64,000 nt of DNA from Azoarcus_F sp048158365 (GTDB taxonomy: Bacteria; Pseudomonadota; Gammaproteobacteria; Burkholderiales; Rhodocyclaceae): assembly GCA_048158365.1 (NCBI GenBank), contig JBLLNL010000006.1; one strand, 5' to 3'. Below are positions 52,595-61,743 of this stretch, piece after piece; the first letter of the stretch is position 1, and each line of letters starts with the position of its first letter. The notes beneath the pieces were generated by a model. The model did no database searches and was not told the DNA's origin. It saw only the letters and a list, made by a program, of their open reading frames with translations. The position numbers were made by a program, and so were the translations under genes.

Positions 52595-52920
52595 ATTCGC
52601 TCTCTGCACTCCCTGGCGTGGGCCCGATTCTAGCCGAGAGCCGGAGCGAACACTACCGACGCCTGATGCGGCGATGCCTGAACCTGTGCTTTGCAGTGCC
52701 ATGGCTTGTCTCCCGATATCTTGTCGTTGTCGAGCACCCCGAGGATCCGCTGCATGGATCCTGTCCCAAGAGAACTCGAGGCGGCCCTGCGTCTTCTTCG
52801 GAGATGACTGCTATCTGAATGAATAGTCCACCGTTTCGGTAGGCTCAAGGTGCTTGTGCAAGCATGTTGAGCTTGCGAAGCCTGTAGAACTGTTCAAAAA
52901 TACAGTATCCGGTTTCAGGA
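52595..52920. other. Divergent intergenic region between bcp and lexA
   Basis: 326 bp without a recognisable gene. It holds the LexA box close to the lexA start. No clear second LexA box, tRNA or strong hairpin was seen in the rest. Confidence 0.45.
52890..52905 (+). promoter_or_regulatory. LexA (SOS) box of lexA
   Basis: CTGT-TCAAAAAT-ACAG is a perfect CTGT-N8-ACAG palindrome with flanking A on the left and TA on the right. It ends 15 nt before the lexA ATG, between the presumed promoter and the AGGA ribosome-binding site, so LexA should repress lexA-imuA-imuB. Confidence 0.9.
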
Positions 52921-53535
52921 ATGACGATCTTGGACGCTCATCTCACCCATCGCCAGCGCGAGATTCTCGACTTCATCCGAAGCACCCTCGAGTCCGACGG
53001 GCGCCCGCCCACGCGTGCCGAGGTCTGCACCGCCTTCGGTTTCCGTTCGCCGAACGCGGCCGAGAGTCATCTCCGGGCCCTGGCCGCCAAGGGCGCGATC
53101 AAGCTCGAGGAAGGCCGCGCCCGCGGCATTCGCCTGCCCGAGGGGCTGGGTCTGCCGCTGGTCGGCCGGGTCGCCGCCGGCAACCCTGTTCTGGCGCTGG
53201 AACATATCGAATCACGCCATCAGCTCGATCCTGCCCTTTTTTCACCGCGGGCCGACTATCTTCTGCGCGTGACCGGGATGAGCATGCGCGATGCAGGCAT
53301 CCTCGATGGCGACCTGCTCGTCGTGCATCGCTGCAGCGAAGCGCGCAAGGGTCAGATCGTCGTCGCACGGGTGCAGGACGAGGTCACCGTGAAGACCTTT
53401 TCGCGCAAGGGCGCGACCGTGACCCTGCTGCCGGCCAATCCGGATTTCGATCCGATCATCGTGGATACCCGCCGCGAACCGTTGATCATCGAGGGCGTTG
53501 CGGTAGGACTGATCCGCAACGGCATGCCGGTCTGA
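52921..53535 (+). CDS. lexA: SOS repressor LexA
   Basis: 204 residues. It is a repressor with RecA-stimulated self-cleavage. The N-terminal winged helix has [20 protein letters not shown] and [20 protein letters not shown]. The cleavage site is Ala-Gly in [11 protein letters not shown]; catalytic Ser is in [20 protein letters not shown] and Lys in [14 protein letters not shown]. It is followed 10 nt later by imuA. Confidence 0.97.
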   Translation: MTILDAHLTHRQREILDFIRSTLESDGRPPTRAEVCTAFGFRSPNAAESHLRALAAKGAIKLEEGRARGIRLPEGLGLPLVGRVAAGNPVLALEHIESRHQLDPALFSPRADYLLRVTGMSMRDAGILDGDLLVVHRCSEARKGQIVVARVQDEVTVKTFSRKGATVTLLPANPDFDPIIVDTRREPLIIEGVAVGLIRNGMPV

Positions 53536-53545
53536 TCCGATCACG

Positions 53546-54262
53546 ATGAAACCCGTGCTTGCCCCATCCCTGGCTGAATTACCGCGAGACCTGGTGTGGC
53601 GGGGTGACAGCCTGCTCAGACCAGCCACCCCTGGTCATTCGACCGGTTTTGCCCAGCTCGATGCCGCGCTGCCGGGTGGAGGCTGGCCTCGCGGTGCATT
53701 GATCGAACTGATCGGTGATCAACCGGGCGTGGGTGAGGTCGGTTTGCTGTTGCCCTGGTTGCGCTCGGTCGCCCCGGATCGCTGGATCGCGTGGATCACA
53801 CCGCCGCATCTGCCTTACGCCCCCGCACTCGCGGCCGCCGGCATCCCGTTGCCACGTCTGTTGCTGATCACTCCCGAGACTGCGTCCGCCGTCGTGTGGG
53901 CGACGCGTCAGGCCCTGGCTTCCAGCGCATGCCATGCGGTGCTTGCATGGATCAGACGAACGGACAATTCGGTGCTGCGTCGTCTGCAACTGGCTGCGGA
54001 AGCGTCGGAAACCCCATTGTTCCTGTTCCGGCCCGCCAGCGCGGCGCAGCAACCCTCCCCCGCCGTGCTGCGACTACGGCTGGATGCGGACGGCGATGGC
54101 GGACTGCTCGCGATCACGATACTCAAGCGTCGCGGCCCGATCGCTCCGACGCCGGTTCTGGTTCCGGTGCGCGGCACCGTCGACCATGGAAGACATCATG
54201 CTGTGGATCGCCCTCCATCTAGCCGCACTGCCGCTGCAGGCCTTCACCCGTGGCGTGCCTGA
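53546..54262 (+). CDS. imuA: SOS mutagenesis cassette protein ImuA
   Basis: 238 residues. This RecA-like protein works with ImuB and DnaE2 in translesion synthesis. STGFAQLDAALPGGGWPRGA then LIELIGDQPGVGEVGLLLPW corresponds to the RecA core. The loop at the Walker A position (GDQPGVGE) lacks the Lys-Ser/Thr pair, so ATP binding is doubtful. The end overlaps the imuB start region by about 65-77 nt in another frame; the last roughly 25 residues are low-complexity and may not be conserved. Confidence 0.88.
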   Translation: MKPVLAPSLAELPRDLVWRGDSLLRPATPGHSTGFAQLDAALPGGGWPRGALIELIGDQPGVGEVGLLLPWLRSVAPDRWIAWITPPHLPYAPALAAAGIPLPRLLLITPETASAVVWATRQALASSACHAVLAWIRRTDNSVLRRLQLAAEASETPLFLFRPASAAQQPSPAVLRLRLDADGDGGLLAITILKRRGPIAPTPVLVPVRGTVDHGRHHAVDRPPSSRTAAAGLHPWRA

Positions 54263-55631
54263 ACCAGGGCTGATCGCGGTCGTGGAGTACAGTCCGGGAC
54301 AGCGCCTGATCGCGGTCAGTGCGCAGGCGCTGGCCTGCGGTGTCGAGGCCGGCGGCACTGTGGCCGGCGCGCTGGCGGTGGCGCCGACGCTGGAACTGCT
54401 CGAACGCAATCGCACGCTCGAACACGACACGCTCGAAGCGGTCGCCAACTGGGCAGGCCGCTTCACGTCCGACGTCAGCATCGCCGCACCCGATGCGGTC
54501 CTGCTCGAAGTCAGTCGCAGCCTGCGCCTGTTCGGGGGGCTGGGTACCCTCGCGAGTTCGATCGAACAGGCCGTGCCCGCACTGGGCCTGCAGATCCGCT
54601 TCGCTGCGGCGCCGACCCCGCTCGCGGCCCGCTGGCTGGCCGAATGCCGCCCAGGTCTGCTGATCACGCCGGAGCAGAACTGGAAGCGCGAGCTCGATCC
54701 GTTGCCGGTCGCGATGCTTGCCACCGGCGGCGAGGTCACACCCGCCATGCTGGAACTGCTGGAAGGCATCGGCATCCAGCGGATCGCCGACATCGCCCGC
54801 CTGCCCCGCGACGGCCTGGCCCGCCGCCACGCGAGCGCCGTGATGCACACGCTTGCGCTCGCGCGCGGCGAGATTCCGGATCCGCGTCCGTGGCATGTTC
54901 CGCCGGCCCGCTTCGAATCGCGGCTGGCGCTGCCCTGTCCGGTCCTCGACAGCGAGCCCCTGCTGTTTGCATCGGCTCGTCTGATCGCCGATCTGGTCGC
55001 ATGGCTGGACCGGCTCCATGCCGTGGTGGATCGCTGCCGTCTCGTTCTCGAGCATGATGAACACGAGGACACGGTGCTCGACATCGTCACCGCCCGTCCG
55101 GACCGCGATGCGGGTCGTCTGCAGCTGATCCTGCGCGAGCAGCTGGCCGCACTGGAGCTGGCCGGGCCGGTCGAGGCGCTGCGTCTGAGCGCGGACGATC
55201 CGGTCTTGCGCGCGTCGGCCACGCCCGATCTGTTCGGCGATCCTGCGCGCGACGCCGATGCCGCGTCGCTGCTGCTCGAGCGCCTGCGCGCCCGTCTTGG
55301 CACGCAGGCCGTGACCGGCCTGACTGCCTGGCCCGACCATCGTCCCGAACGCGCGCTGCGCGTGACCGAACCCGGGCGTGTCGACGCGGCCCGGCCCACG
55401 ATGAGCACCGCAGCCCGTCCGCTGTGGCTGTTGCCGCAGCCCCGCCCGCTCGCGTCCATTCGCATGCTGACGCTTGAAAGTGGTCCCGAGCGCATCGAGT
55501 CGGGCTGGTGGGATGGCGAGGACGTGCGCCGCGACTATTTCGTCGCCCGCAGCGCCGACGCTGCGCTGTGGTGGATCTTCCGTCGGCTCGATCCGCCCGA
55601 AGGCTGGTACGTGCATGGTTATTTTGGATAG
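54198..55631 (+). CDS. imuB: Y-family polymerase-like protein ImuB
   Basis: 477 residues. ImuB is a catalytically dead Y-family polymerase that bridges the beta clamp, ImuA and DnaE2. WIALHLAALPLQAF begins the fold; VEYSPGQRLIAVSAQALACG replaces the usual active-site region without the metal-binding acidic residues; LLEVSRSLRLFGGLGTLASS follows. The C-terminal domain (RIESGWWDGEDVRRDYFVAR and the terminal WYVHGYFG) is typical. ATG 54198 has GGAAG five bases upstream; ATG 54186 is the alternative. Confidence 0.92.
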   Translation: MLWIALHLAALPLQAFTRGVPEPGLIAVVEYSPGQRLIAVSAQALACGVEAGGTVAGALAVAPTLELLERNRTLEHDTLEAVANWAGRFTSDVSIAAPDAVLLEVSRSLRLFGGLGTLASSIEQAVPALGLQIRFAAAPTPLAARWLAECRPGLLITPEQNWKRELDPLPVAMLATGGEVTPAMLELLEGIGIQRIADIARLPRDGLARRHASAVMHTLALARGEIPDPRPWHVPPARFESRLALPCPVLDSEPLLFASARLIADLVAWLDRLHAVVDRCRLVLEHDEHEDTVLDIVTARPDRDAGRLQLILREQLAALELAGPVEALRLSADDPVLRASATPDLFGDPARDADAASLLLERLRARLGTQAVTGLTAWPDHRPERALRVTEPGRVDAARPTMSTAARPLWLLPQPRPLASIRMLTLESGPERIESGWWDGEDVRRDYFVARSADAALWWIFRRLDPPEGWYVHGYFG

Positions 55632-55696
55632 ACTACGCGCGGTCCGCTTCACGCCCGACCGCTTCGAACGTCCTCCACCTCACGCCGGCCCCCACG

Positions 55697-56254
55697 ATGC
55701 CCTTCCTGCCCCAACGCCACGACGACGACGAGCTCGATGGCGATTTCATGCGCCGTCGTGCGCGCTTCACGACGATGCTGTTCCTGGTGCTGTTGCCGGT
55801 CACGCTGTGGCTCTTCGCCCGTGTCGAACCAATCTGGCTGCGCATCGTTCCACTCGAGGGCGGGATTTTTCTGATCGCCTCCGCGCTGCTCGGTACCGTG
55901 CTCGCGATCACGCCGATCCTGACGCTGGCGTCGCTGTTGATGGCGGTATGGTACGGCGTCGAGAGCGTCTATCGCGCCAGAACCCGAAGCGCCCCGCTGT
56001 TCGACCGGCTCATCGTCGCAGTCGGCCTGCTGGTGTGGTTCTCGCCGGCGCTCGCGCTGGCCGCCAGCGCGCTGCGTGCGGTGCTCGCCGGCTCGATCAG
56101 CTTTTCCCGCCCGCAACGCCAATACCTGCTCGCGACCGACCCGATCGCGTTCTGGCAGAGCATCGGATTCCTGATGATCGTCGCGCTCGCGCTGGCCTAT
56201 CCGGCCTGGTACTACTGGCGCGGAAAATTCCGGCAACGCGAACACGCGGCCTGA
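55697..56254 (+). CDS. Unknown integral membrane protein downstream of imuB
   Basis: 185 residues with four or five membrane segments: TMLFLVLLPVTLWLFARV (about 26-43), IFLIASALLGTVLAITPILT and the following hydrophobic run (about 55-85), VAVGLLVWFSPALALAASAL (about 112-131) and IGFLMIVALALAYPAWYYW near the C-terminus. The N-terminus is charged and acidic (PQRHDDDELDGDFMRRR). I recognise no family. It starts 65 nt after imuB on the same strand and no terminator was seen between, so it may belong to the LexA-controlled run. Confidence 0.7.
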   Translation: MPFLPQRHDDDELDGDFMRRRARFTTMLFLVLLPVTLWLFARVEPIWLRIVPLEGGIFLIASALLGTVLAITPILTLASLLMAVWYGVESVYRARTRSAPLFDRLIVAVGLLVWFSPALALAASALRAVLAGSISFSRPQRQYLLATDPIAFWQSIGFLMIVALALAYPAWYYWRGKFRQREHAA

Positions 56255-56337
56255 CTTCGGTGCCGCAATCCGTTGTCGGACCCTGTTGCCCGATCAGAGG
56301 CGCGGGGGCCGATCGAGGATCCGCCCACACCGACCAC

Positions 56338-58155
56338 TCAGCCGCCCAGCCAGCCCTTGCGCAGCGCAAGCGCCGCGGCACCCGGTTTCGGGCGAAGCGA
56401 CAGTTTCACGTCACTTTCCGGCGCGGGCGCCAGCACCACGTCGAAGCGCATCAGCTCATCCCGGCGGAACGCATGCAGTTCGAGCCGCTCGCCCGGCTTG
56501 CGTCTGGCCAGCATCGCATCGACGGCATCCGCCCCGCCGACCTTCAGTCCATCCACCGCGATCAGCACATCGCCGGCCGACAATCCGGCGAGCTGGGCTG
56601 GTCCGCCATCGAAGACATTGGCCACCCGCGTTTCATTGTTGCCGCCCGCGAGCTTGACCCCGAGCACCGGCCCCTTGCTTGCGGCCTCCGTGCGCCAGGC
56701 GACGCCAAAGGTTTTCAGCAGGCGCTCCAGCGGCAGGTCGCCGGTGCCGGACACGGTCCGCCGCAGCCAGCCCGACAGCTTGCGCCCGCTCCCCGGCGCG
56801 CCGCGCTCGGCCACCTCGGCAAACAGTTCGAACAGACCGTCTTCCGAGACGCCGACGCCGGTCTGCCCATGCCGCTGCCACAGCAGCCGCATCACGTCGT
56901 CCAGACTGACTTTGGCGTGGCTGGCCTCGCGTAGTTGCAGGTCGAGCACGAGCGCGATCAACGCGCCCTTGGCGTAATAGCTGACGATCGCGTTGGGCGC
57001 GTTCTCGTCCTGGCGGTAGTACTTGGTCCAGGCGTCGAACGAGGATTCGGCGACGCTCTGCTTGTGCCGACCGTTGCCGCGCAACACATTGGCGATGGTC
57101 TTGCCGAGCAGGCCGAGATAGTCCTCCATGCCGATCACGCCAGACCGTACCAGCGCGAGATCGTCGTAATAGGACGTGAAGCCCTCGAAGGCCCACAGCA
57201 GCCGGGTGTAGTTCTCGCGGTCGAGATCGTACGGGACGAACGCGGCCGGCTTGATGCGCTTGACGTTCCAGGTGTGGAAATACTCGTGACTGCACAGGCC
57301 CAGGAAGGTCTTGTAGCCGTCCGGCAGGCCCTGCATGCCCGGCCACGGCAGATCCTTGCGGCTCGCGAGCAAGGCGGTCGAGGCCCGATGCTCCAGCCCG
57401 CCGTAGCCGTCGCCGACGACCATGGCCATGAACAGATAGCGGTCGACCGGCGCGGGCTGGCCGAACAGCTCGATCTGCCAGGCGCAGATCCGGCCGAGAT
57501 CGGCGCACAGGCGCGCCGTGTCGCAGTCGTGCCGGCCGGTGATCACGAATTCATGATGTACGCCGCCCGCGTCGAAGGCGAACTGCGTGAAGGTGCCCAT
57601 CTCGACCGGATGATCGACCAGCTCGTCGTAGTCCGCGGCCAGATACGGCCCGAAGCCGCCGCGTGCGTGCCGGCTTTTTCCGGCTGTGTGGCCAGCAAGC
57701 GGTGACAGTGCGGTGGCGACCCGCCAATCGGTGTAGGCCTTGCCTTGCGGCGCCTCGATGTCGACGCGACAGGGACGGTCGGTCTGACCCTGCACCGCGA
57801 CGAAGACGCTGGTGCCGTTGAAGAAGCCGTGGGTCGGGTCCAGGTGCGCGGCGCGCACCGACAGGTCCCACGCATAAACGTCGTAGCTCAGCGTGAGCGC
57901 CTTGCCCGGACCGACCGGCGCGGCCTGCCAGGTATTCTTGTCGAGCTTGTCGAGCCGCACCGGCCTGCCCTCGGCCTCGGCCGTCATCGTCACGATGTTG
58001 CGCGCGAACTCGCGGATCATGTAGCTGCCCGGTATCCACACCGGCAGGCTGAAGCGTTGCCCGGCCGAGTCGGGCGTGGCGACGGTGCAGGTGACCCGGA
58101 ACAGGTGCGCGGCCGGGTTGGATGGTGTGATCGTGTAGCGGATGGGTGTGGTCAT
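56338..58155 (-). CDS. M61-family (glycyl aminopeptidase-like) metallopeptidase with PDZ domain
   Basis: 605 residues. The N-terminal domain (SLPVWIPGSYMIREFARNIV) is typical of M61. The zinc motif HEYFH is in LGLCSHEYFHTWNVKRIKPA, and the distal Glu lies in RLLWAFEGFTSYYDDLALV. GDGYGGLEHRAST is also conserved. A C-terminal PDZ domain (AQLAGLSAGDVLIAVDGLKV) may bind substrate tails. No signal peptide is visible from ATG 58155, so it is probably cytoplasmic. Substrates are unknown. It is convergent with the membrane protein gene and divergent from dnaE2. Confidence 0.9.
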   Translation of the reverse strand: MTTPIRYTITPSNPAAHLFRVTCTVATPDSAGQRFSLPVWIPGSYMIREFARNIVTMTAEAEGRPVRLDKLDKNTWQAAPVGPGKALTLSYDVYAWDLSVRAAHLDPTHGFFNGTSVFVAVQGQTDRPCRVDIEAPQGKAYTDWRVATALSPLAGHTAGKSRHARGGFGPYLAADYDELVDHPVEMGTFTQFAFDAGGVHHEFVITGRHDCDTARLCADLGRICAWQIELFGQPAPVDRYLFMAMVVGDGYGGLEHRASTALLASRKDLPWPGMQGLPDGYKTFLGLCSHEYFHTWNVKRIKPAAFVPYDLDRENYTRLLWAFEGFTSYYDDLALVRSGVIGMEDYLGLLGKTIANVLRGNGRHKQSVAESSFDAWTKYYRQDENAPNAIVSYYAKGALIALVLDLQLREASHAKVSLDDVMRLLWQRHGQTGVGVSEDGLFELFAEVAERGAPGSGRKLSGWLRRTVSGTGDLPLERLLKTFGVAWRTEAASKGPVLGVKLAGGNNETRVANVFDGGPAQLAGLSAGDVLIAVDGLKVGGADAVDAMLARRKPGERLELHAFRRDELMRFDVVLAPAPESDVKLSLRPKPGAAALALRKGWLGG

Positions 58156-58232
58156 CGCGATCGGGCGCCAGAGGAGGAGTCCGAATTCTAACCCCGCAAT
58201 CCGGAGCACCTCAGTCGAACCACGGCGCCGAG

Positions 58233-58422
58233 CCGAGCCGGGTGTCTTCGCTGGCGGGGCTGTCCGTGAGCGCCGGATCGGCAAGTGGCTGCGGGGAAAC
58301 GAGGCGACGGCTGTCTGAGGCCGCGCAGCGGCCGAGTTCCGTCGCCGCCCCGCAGGCGCTTGCCGATCCGGGAAGCCGAAGGCCGCGAGCGTCTGCCCCG
58401 CCAGCGAAGACACCCGGCTCGG
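58233..58422. repeat. 190-nt nested inverted repeat between the M61 peptidase and dnaE2 genes
   Basis: The outer arms 58233-58260 and 58395-58422 are perfectly complementary over 28 bp (left arm begins CCGAGCCGGG, ends GGCGGGGC). Further in, 58273-58296 pairs with 58348-58371 over 24 positions with one mismatch and one G-T; then 58303-58310 pairs with 58339-58346 (8 bp), and a terminal GGCCG/CGGCC hairpin has the loop CGCAG. Internal bulges lie between the stems. Frames on either strand through it show no gene features. It could be a mobile palindromic element (MITE-like), a structured RNA or a cruciform. Confidence 0.85.
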
Positions 58423-58481
58423 GCACCGCGTAAATGACCCGACGGGTCTCGACTTCCCTGAGAAGGCAACATTCGACACGC

Positions 58482-58501
58482 TATACTGTACATATGTATA
58501 G
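58482..58501 (+). promoter_or_regulatory. dnaE2 -10 box and LexA-like box overlapping the start codon
   Basis: TATACT at 58482-58487 is a good -10; transcription would start near the ATG at 58494. CTGT (58486-58489), 8 nt, ATAG (58498-58501) is a LexA box with one mismatch from CTGT-N8-ACAG, embedded in TACTGTACATATGTATAG. No clear -35 and no Shine-Dalgarno are visible. Confidence 0.6.
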
Positions 58502-61500
58502 CCCACAAAACACGCTTCCCTATGCCGAGCTGCACTGCCTGAGCAATTTCAGCTTCCAGCGCGGTGCCTCGCATCCGGAGGAACTGGTCGCGCAGGCGGC
58601 GGCGCTCGGCTATGCGGCCCTGGCGATCACCGACGAATGTTCGTTCGCCGGCGTGGTGCGCGCGCATCAGGAGATCAGGCGCCAATCGTTGGCGCTCGAA
58701 CTGATCATCGGCACCGAGATCCGTCTCACGGATGGACCGACCGTCGTGCTGCTGGCGATGAACCGGGAGGGATACGGCGCGTTGTCGCGCCTGATCTCGT
58801 TCGGCCGCAGACAGGCCGGGAAAGGCCAATACCGGTTGTGCAGGGCCGACATCGAGGCCGGCCTGCCGGACTGCATCGCCTTGCTGGTGGCACCGGAGCA
58901 TGACGACTTCGATGATGCGTCACTGCTGGCCGACGCGATCTGGCTGGGGCATTGTTTTCCGGCACGCGCCTGGCTGGCCGTGAGCCTGCACTGCGGGCCG
59001 GACGACCATGCGCGGCAGACCCGGCTGACGGACCTTGCGACACGCGCCGGCCTGCCTGCGCTCGCGGCCACCGGTGCGCTGATGCACGATGCCGGACGGC
59101 GTCGTCTGGCCGATGTGCTCGCGGCCACCCGCCTGCGCACCACGGTCGCCGAAGCCGGGCTGCGGCTCGCGCCCAATGCCGAGCGCTGCCTGCATCCGCG
59201 CGACACGCTCGCACGGCGCCATGCGCCCGCGCTGCTGGCCGAAACCCTGCGGGTCGCCGGTCAGTGCCGCTTCAGCCTGGACGAGCTGCGCTACGCCTAC
59301 CCGGACGAGATCGTGCCCGACGGACATTCGGCCGCTTCATGGTTGCGCCACCTCGTCGAGGACGGCCTGCGCTGGCGTTACGGCAGTCCGGACCCGGATG
59401 CGGTGCCCGTCCGGGTGCGCGCCCAGATCGAACATGAACTCGCGCTGATCGCCGAACTCGGTTACGAACCGTATTTTCTGACCGTGCACGACATCGTCCG
59501 CTTTGCACGCAGCCGCGACATCCTGTGCCAGGGACGCGGCTCTGCGGCCAATTCGGTGGTGTGCTGGGCGCTGGGGATCACCGAGGTCGATCCGGAACTG
59601 GGCATCATGCTGGTCGAGCGCTTCATCTCCAGGGAGCGCAACGAACCGCCGGACATCGATGTCGATTTCGAGCACGACCGGCGCGAGGAAGTCATCCAGT
59701 ACATCTACGACCGATACGGCCGCGAGCGCGCCGCGCTGGCCGCGACCGTCATCCGCTACCGTCCCCGCAGTGCGTTGCGCGACGTCGGACGGGCCCTGGG
59801 TTTTCCGCTGGCCCGGATCGAGCGGCTCACCCGGGATCATTTCTGGTTCGACGGGCGCCATATCCTGCCCGAACGCATTCGCGAGGCCGGCATGGATCCG
59901 GACGCTCCGACGGTACGTCTGCTGGTCGAACTGACCCATGCGCTGATCGGCTTTCCGCGCCATCTGTCGCAGCATGTCGGCGGCTTCGTGATCGCGCGCG
60001 GCCGGCTGGACGAGCTGGTGCCGATCGAGAATGCGGCGATGGCCGACCGCACCGTGATCCAGTGGGACAAGGACGACCTCGATGCGGTCGGCCTGCTCAA
60101 GATCGACGTGCTGGCGCTGGGCATGCTGTCGGCGCTCAGGCGCAGCCTCGAACTGGTGTCGCGCTGGCGCAACTGGCGCTTCACGCTGGCCGACATTCCG
60201 CGCGAGGTGCCGGCGGTGTATCGGATGCTGTCGGAGGCCGATTCGGTCGGTGTGTTCCAGGTCGAGTCGCGCGCGCAGATGACGATGCTGCCGCGCCTGA
60301 AACCCAGGCGCTTCTACGACCTCGTGGTCGAGGTCGCGATCGTGCGCCCCGGGCCGATCCAGGGCGGCATGGTGCATCCGTATCTGGACGCGCGCGCGCG
60401 CGCCGAACGCGGTGAAGCGATCGATTATCCGCGCCCCGCCGCGTCGGCGCCAGACGAGTGCAGTGGCGTGCAGGCCGTGCTCGAGCGCACCCTCGGGGTA
60501 CCGATCTTCCAGGAACAGGTCATGCAGCTGGCGGTGGTCGCGGCCGGGTTCACGCCGGGCGAAGCCGACCAGTTGCGGCGCTCCATGGGGGCGTGGCGGC
60601 GCAAGGGCGAGCTGGAGCGCCATCGTGCCCGCCTGCTCGCCGGCATGGCGGAGCGCGGCTATTGCGAAGCCTTCGCCGAACGCCTGTGCAACCAGATCGA
60701 AGGCTTCGGCAGCTACGGTTTTCCGGAGTCCCATGCTGCGAGCTTCGCGTTGCTGGTGTATTTTTCGGCCTGGCTCAAGCGCTTCGAACCGGCCGCCTTC
60801 CTGTGCGGGCTGCTCAACAGCCAGCCGATGGGTTTCTATTCCCCGTCGCAACTGATCCAGGATGCACGGCGGCACAACGTGGAGATACGGGGCCCGGATG
60901 TGTGCGCGAGCGACTGGGACTGCACGCTGGAGGCCGCGACCGGCGGCGTGGTCCGTGCCGGGCATGCGAACGGCGCGCTGCCTTTTTCACCATCACCCGA
61001 ACCGGCTGCTCGACTCGGCCTGCGTCTGGTCAAGGGGCTGGCGCGCGAGACCGCCGAGCGGTTGGTCGCAGCCCGCCAGTCCGGCTCCTTCCGGTCGGTG
61101 GACGATCTGGCCGCACGCGCCGGCATCGACCCGCCCGACATGAAGAAGCTCGCGGCCGCCGGTGCGCTAGCGGGTCTGGCCGGCAATCGCCGTCAGGCGC
61201 TGTGGCTGGCGGCCGGCAGCCGACCCGCCGACGGCGTGCTGCAGGGCGCGCCGATCACCGAATCACCGGCCAGTCTGGTCGCCCCGTCCGAAGCCGAAGA
61301 CCTGACGGCCGATTACGCCCGCCTCGGTTTCACGCTCGGCCGCCATCCGCTGAACCTGCTGCGCAGCAGGCTCGCCGGCATGCGTTTTCTCAGCGCGACC
61401 GACATCGCCGGCTGCGCCGACCGGCAACTGGCGCGGGCGGCCGGCATCGTCACCTGCCGTCAGCGTCCCGGCACCGCCAGGGGGACGATGTTCGTGACGC

Positions 61501-61706
61501 TCGAGGACGAAACCGGCCTGATCAACATCATCGTGCGTCCGGAACTGATCGAGCGTCAGCGTCGGGAAGTGCTGGGGGCACGCCTGCTCGGCGTCTATGG
61601 TCAGATCAGCCGTCAGGGCAGCGTCGTACATCTGCAGGCCGGCCGCGTGGTCGACCTGTCCGGACTGCTGGGCGAGCTGGACGCGCGCAGCCGCGACTTT
61701 CACTGA
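58494..61706 (+). CDS. dnaE2: Error-prone DNA polymerase DnaE2 (ImuC)
   Basis: 1070 residues. It is the C-family polymerase doing damage-induced mutagenesis with ImuA and ImuB. The PHP domain starts YAELHCLSNFSFQRGASHPE; the polymerase core has CQGRGSAANSVVCWALGITE, DIDVDFEHDRREEVIQYIYD and FQVESRAQMTMLPRL; helix-hairpin-helix and OB-fold regions close the protein (TMFVTLEDETGLINIIVRPE). It starts with MYSPQNTLPYAELHC; an upstream in-frame ATG (58434) adds 20 residues with no homology or ribosome-binding site. It is separated from imuB by a membrane protein gene and the opposite-strand M61 gene. Confidence 0.95.
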   Translation: MYSPQNTLPYAELHCLSNFSFQRGASHPEELVAQAAALGYAALAITDECSFAGVVRAHQEIRRQSLALELIIGTEIRLTDGPTVVLLAMNREGYGALSRLISFGRRQAGKGQYRLCRADIEAGLPDCIALLVAPEHDDFDDASLLADAIWLGHCFPARAWLAVSLHCGPDDHARQTRLTDLATRAGLPALAATGALMHDAGRRRLADVLAATRLRTTVAEAGLRLAPNAERCLHPRDTLARRHAPALLAETLRVAGQCRFSLDELRYAYPDEIVPDGHSAASWLRHLVEDGLRWRYGSPDPDAVPVRVRAQIEHELALIAELGYEPYFLTVHDIVRFARSRDILCQGRGSAANSVVCWALGITEVDPELGIMLVERFISRERNEPPDIDVDFEHDRREEVIQYIYDRYGRERAALAATVIRYRPRSALRDVGRALGFPLARIERLTRDHFWFDGRHILPERIREAGMDPDAPTVRLLVELTHALIGFPRHLSQHVGGFVIARGRLDELVPIENAAMADRTVIQWDKDDLDAVGLLKIDVLALGMLSALRRSLELVSRWRNWRFTLADIPREVPAVYRMLSEADSVGVFQVESRAQMTMLPRLKPRRFYDLVVEVAIVRPGPIQGGMVHPYLDARARAERGEAIDYPRPAASAPDECSGVQAVLERTLGVPIFQEQVMQLAVVAAGFTPGEADQLRRSMGAWRRKGELERHRARLLAGMAERGYCEAFAERLCNQIEGFGSYGFPESHAASFALLVYFSAWLKRFEPAAFLCGLLNSQPMGFYSPSQLIQDARRHNVEIRGPDVCASDWDCTLEAATGGVVRAGHANGALPFSPSPEPAARLGLRLVKGLARETAERLVAARQSGSFRSVDDLAARAGIDPPDMKKLAAAGALAGLAGNRRQALWLAAGSRPADGVLQGAPITESPASLVAPSEAEDLTADYARLGFTLGRHPLNLLRSRLAGMRFLSATDIAGCADRQLARAAGIVTCRQRPGTARGTMFVTLEDETGLINIIVRPELIERQRREVLGARLLGVYGQISRQGSVVHLQAGRVVDLSGLLGELDARSRDFH

Positions 61707-61743
61707 GCGGGTGACGATCCTGCCGCTGCCGGGCGCATCCGGA

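Noticed and set aside
58146..58433. Possible genes on both strands across the large palindrome
   Set aside because: The open frames exist only because the inverted repeat is GC-rich and self-complementary; neither product has features of a protein.
59337..60965. A 542-codon antisense frame over dnaE2
   Set aside because: Shadow of the polymerase core; no motifs.
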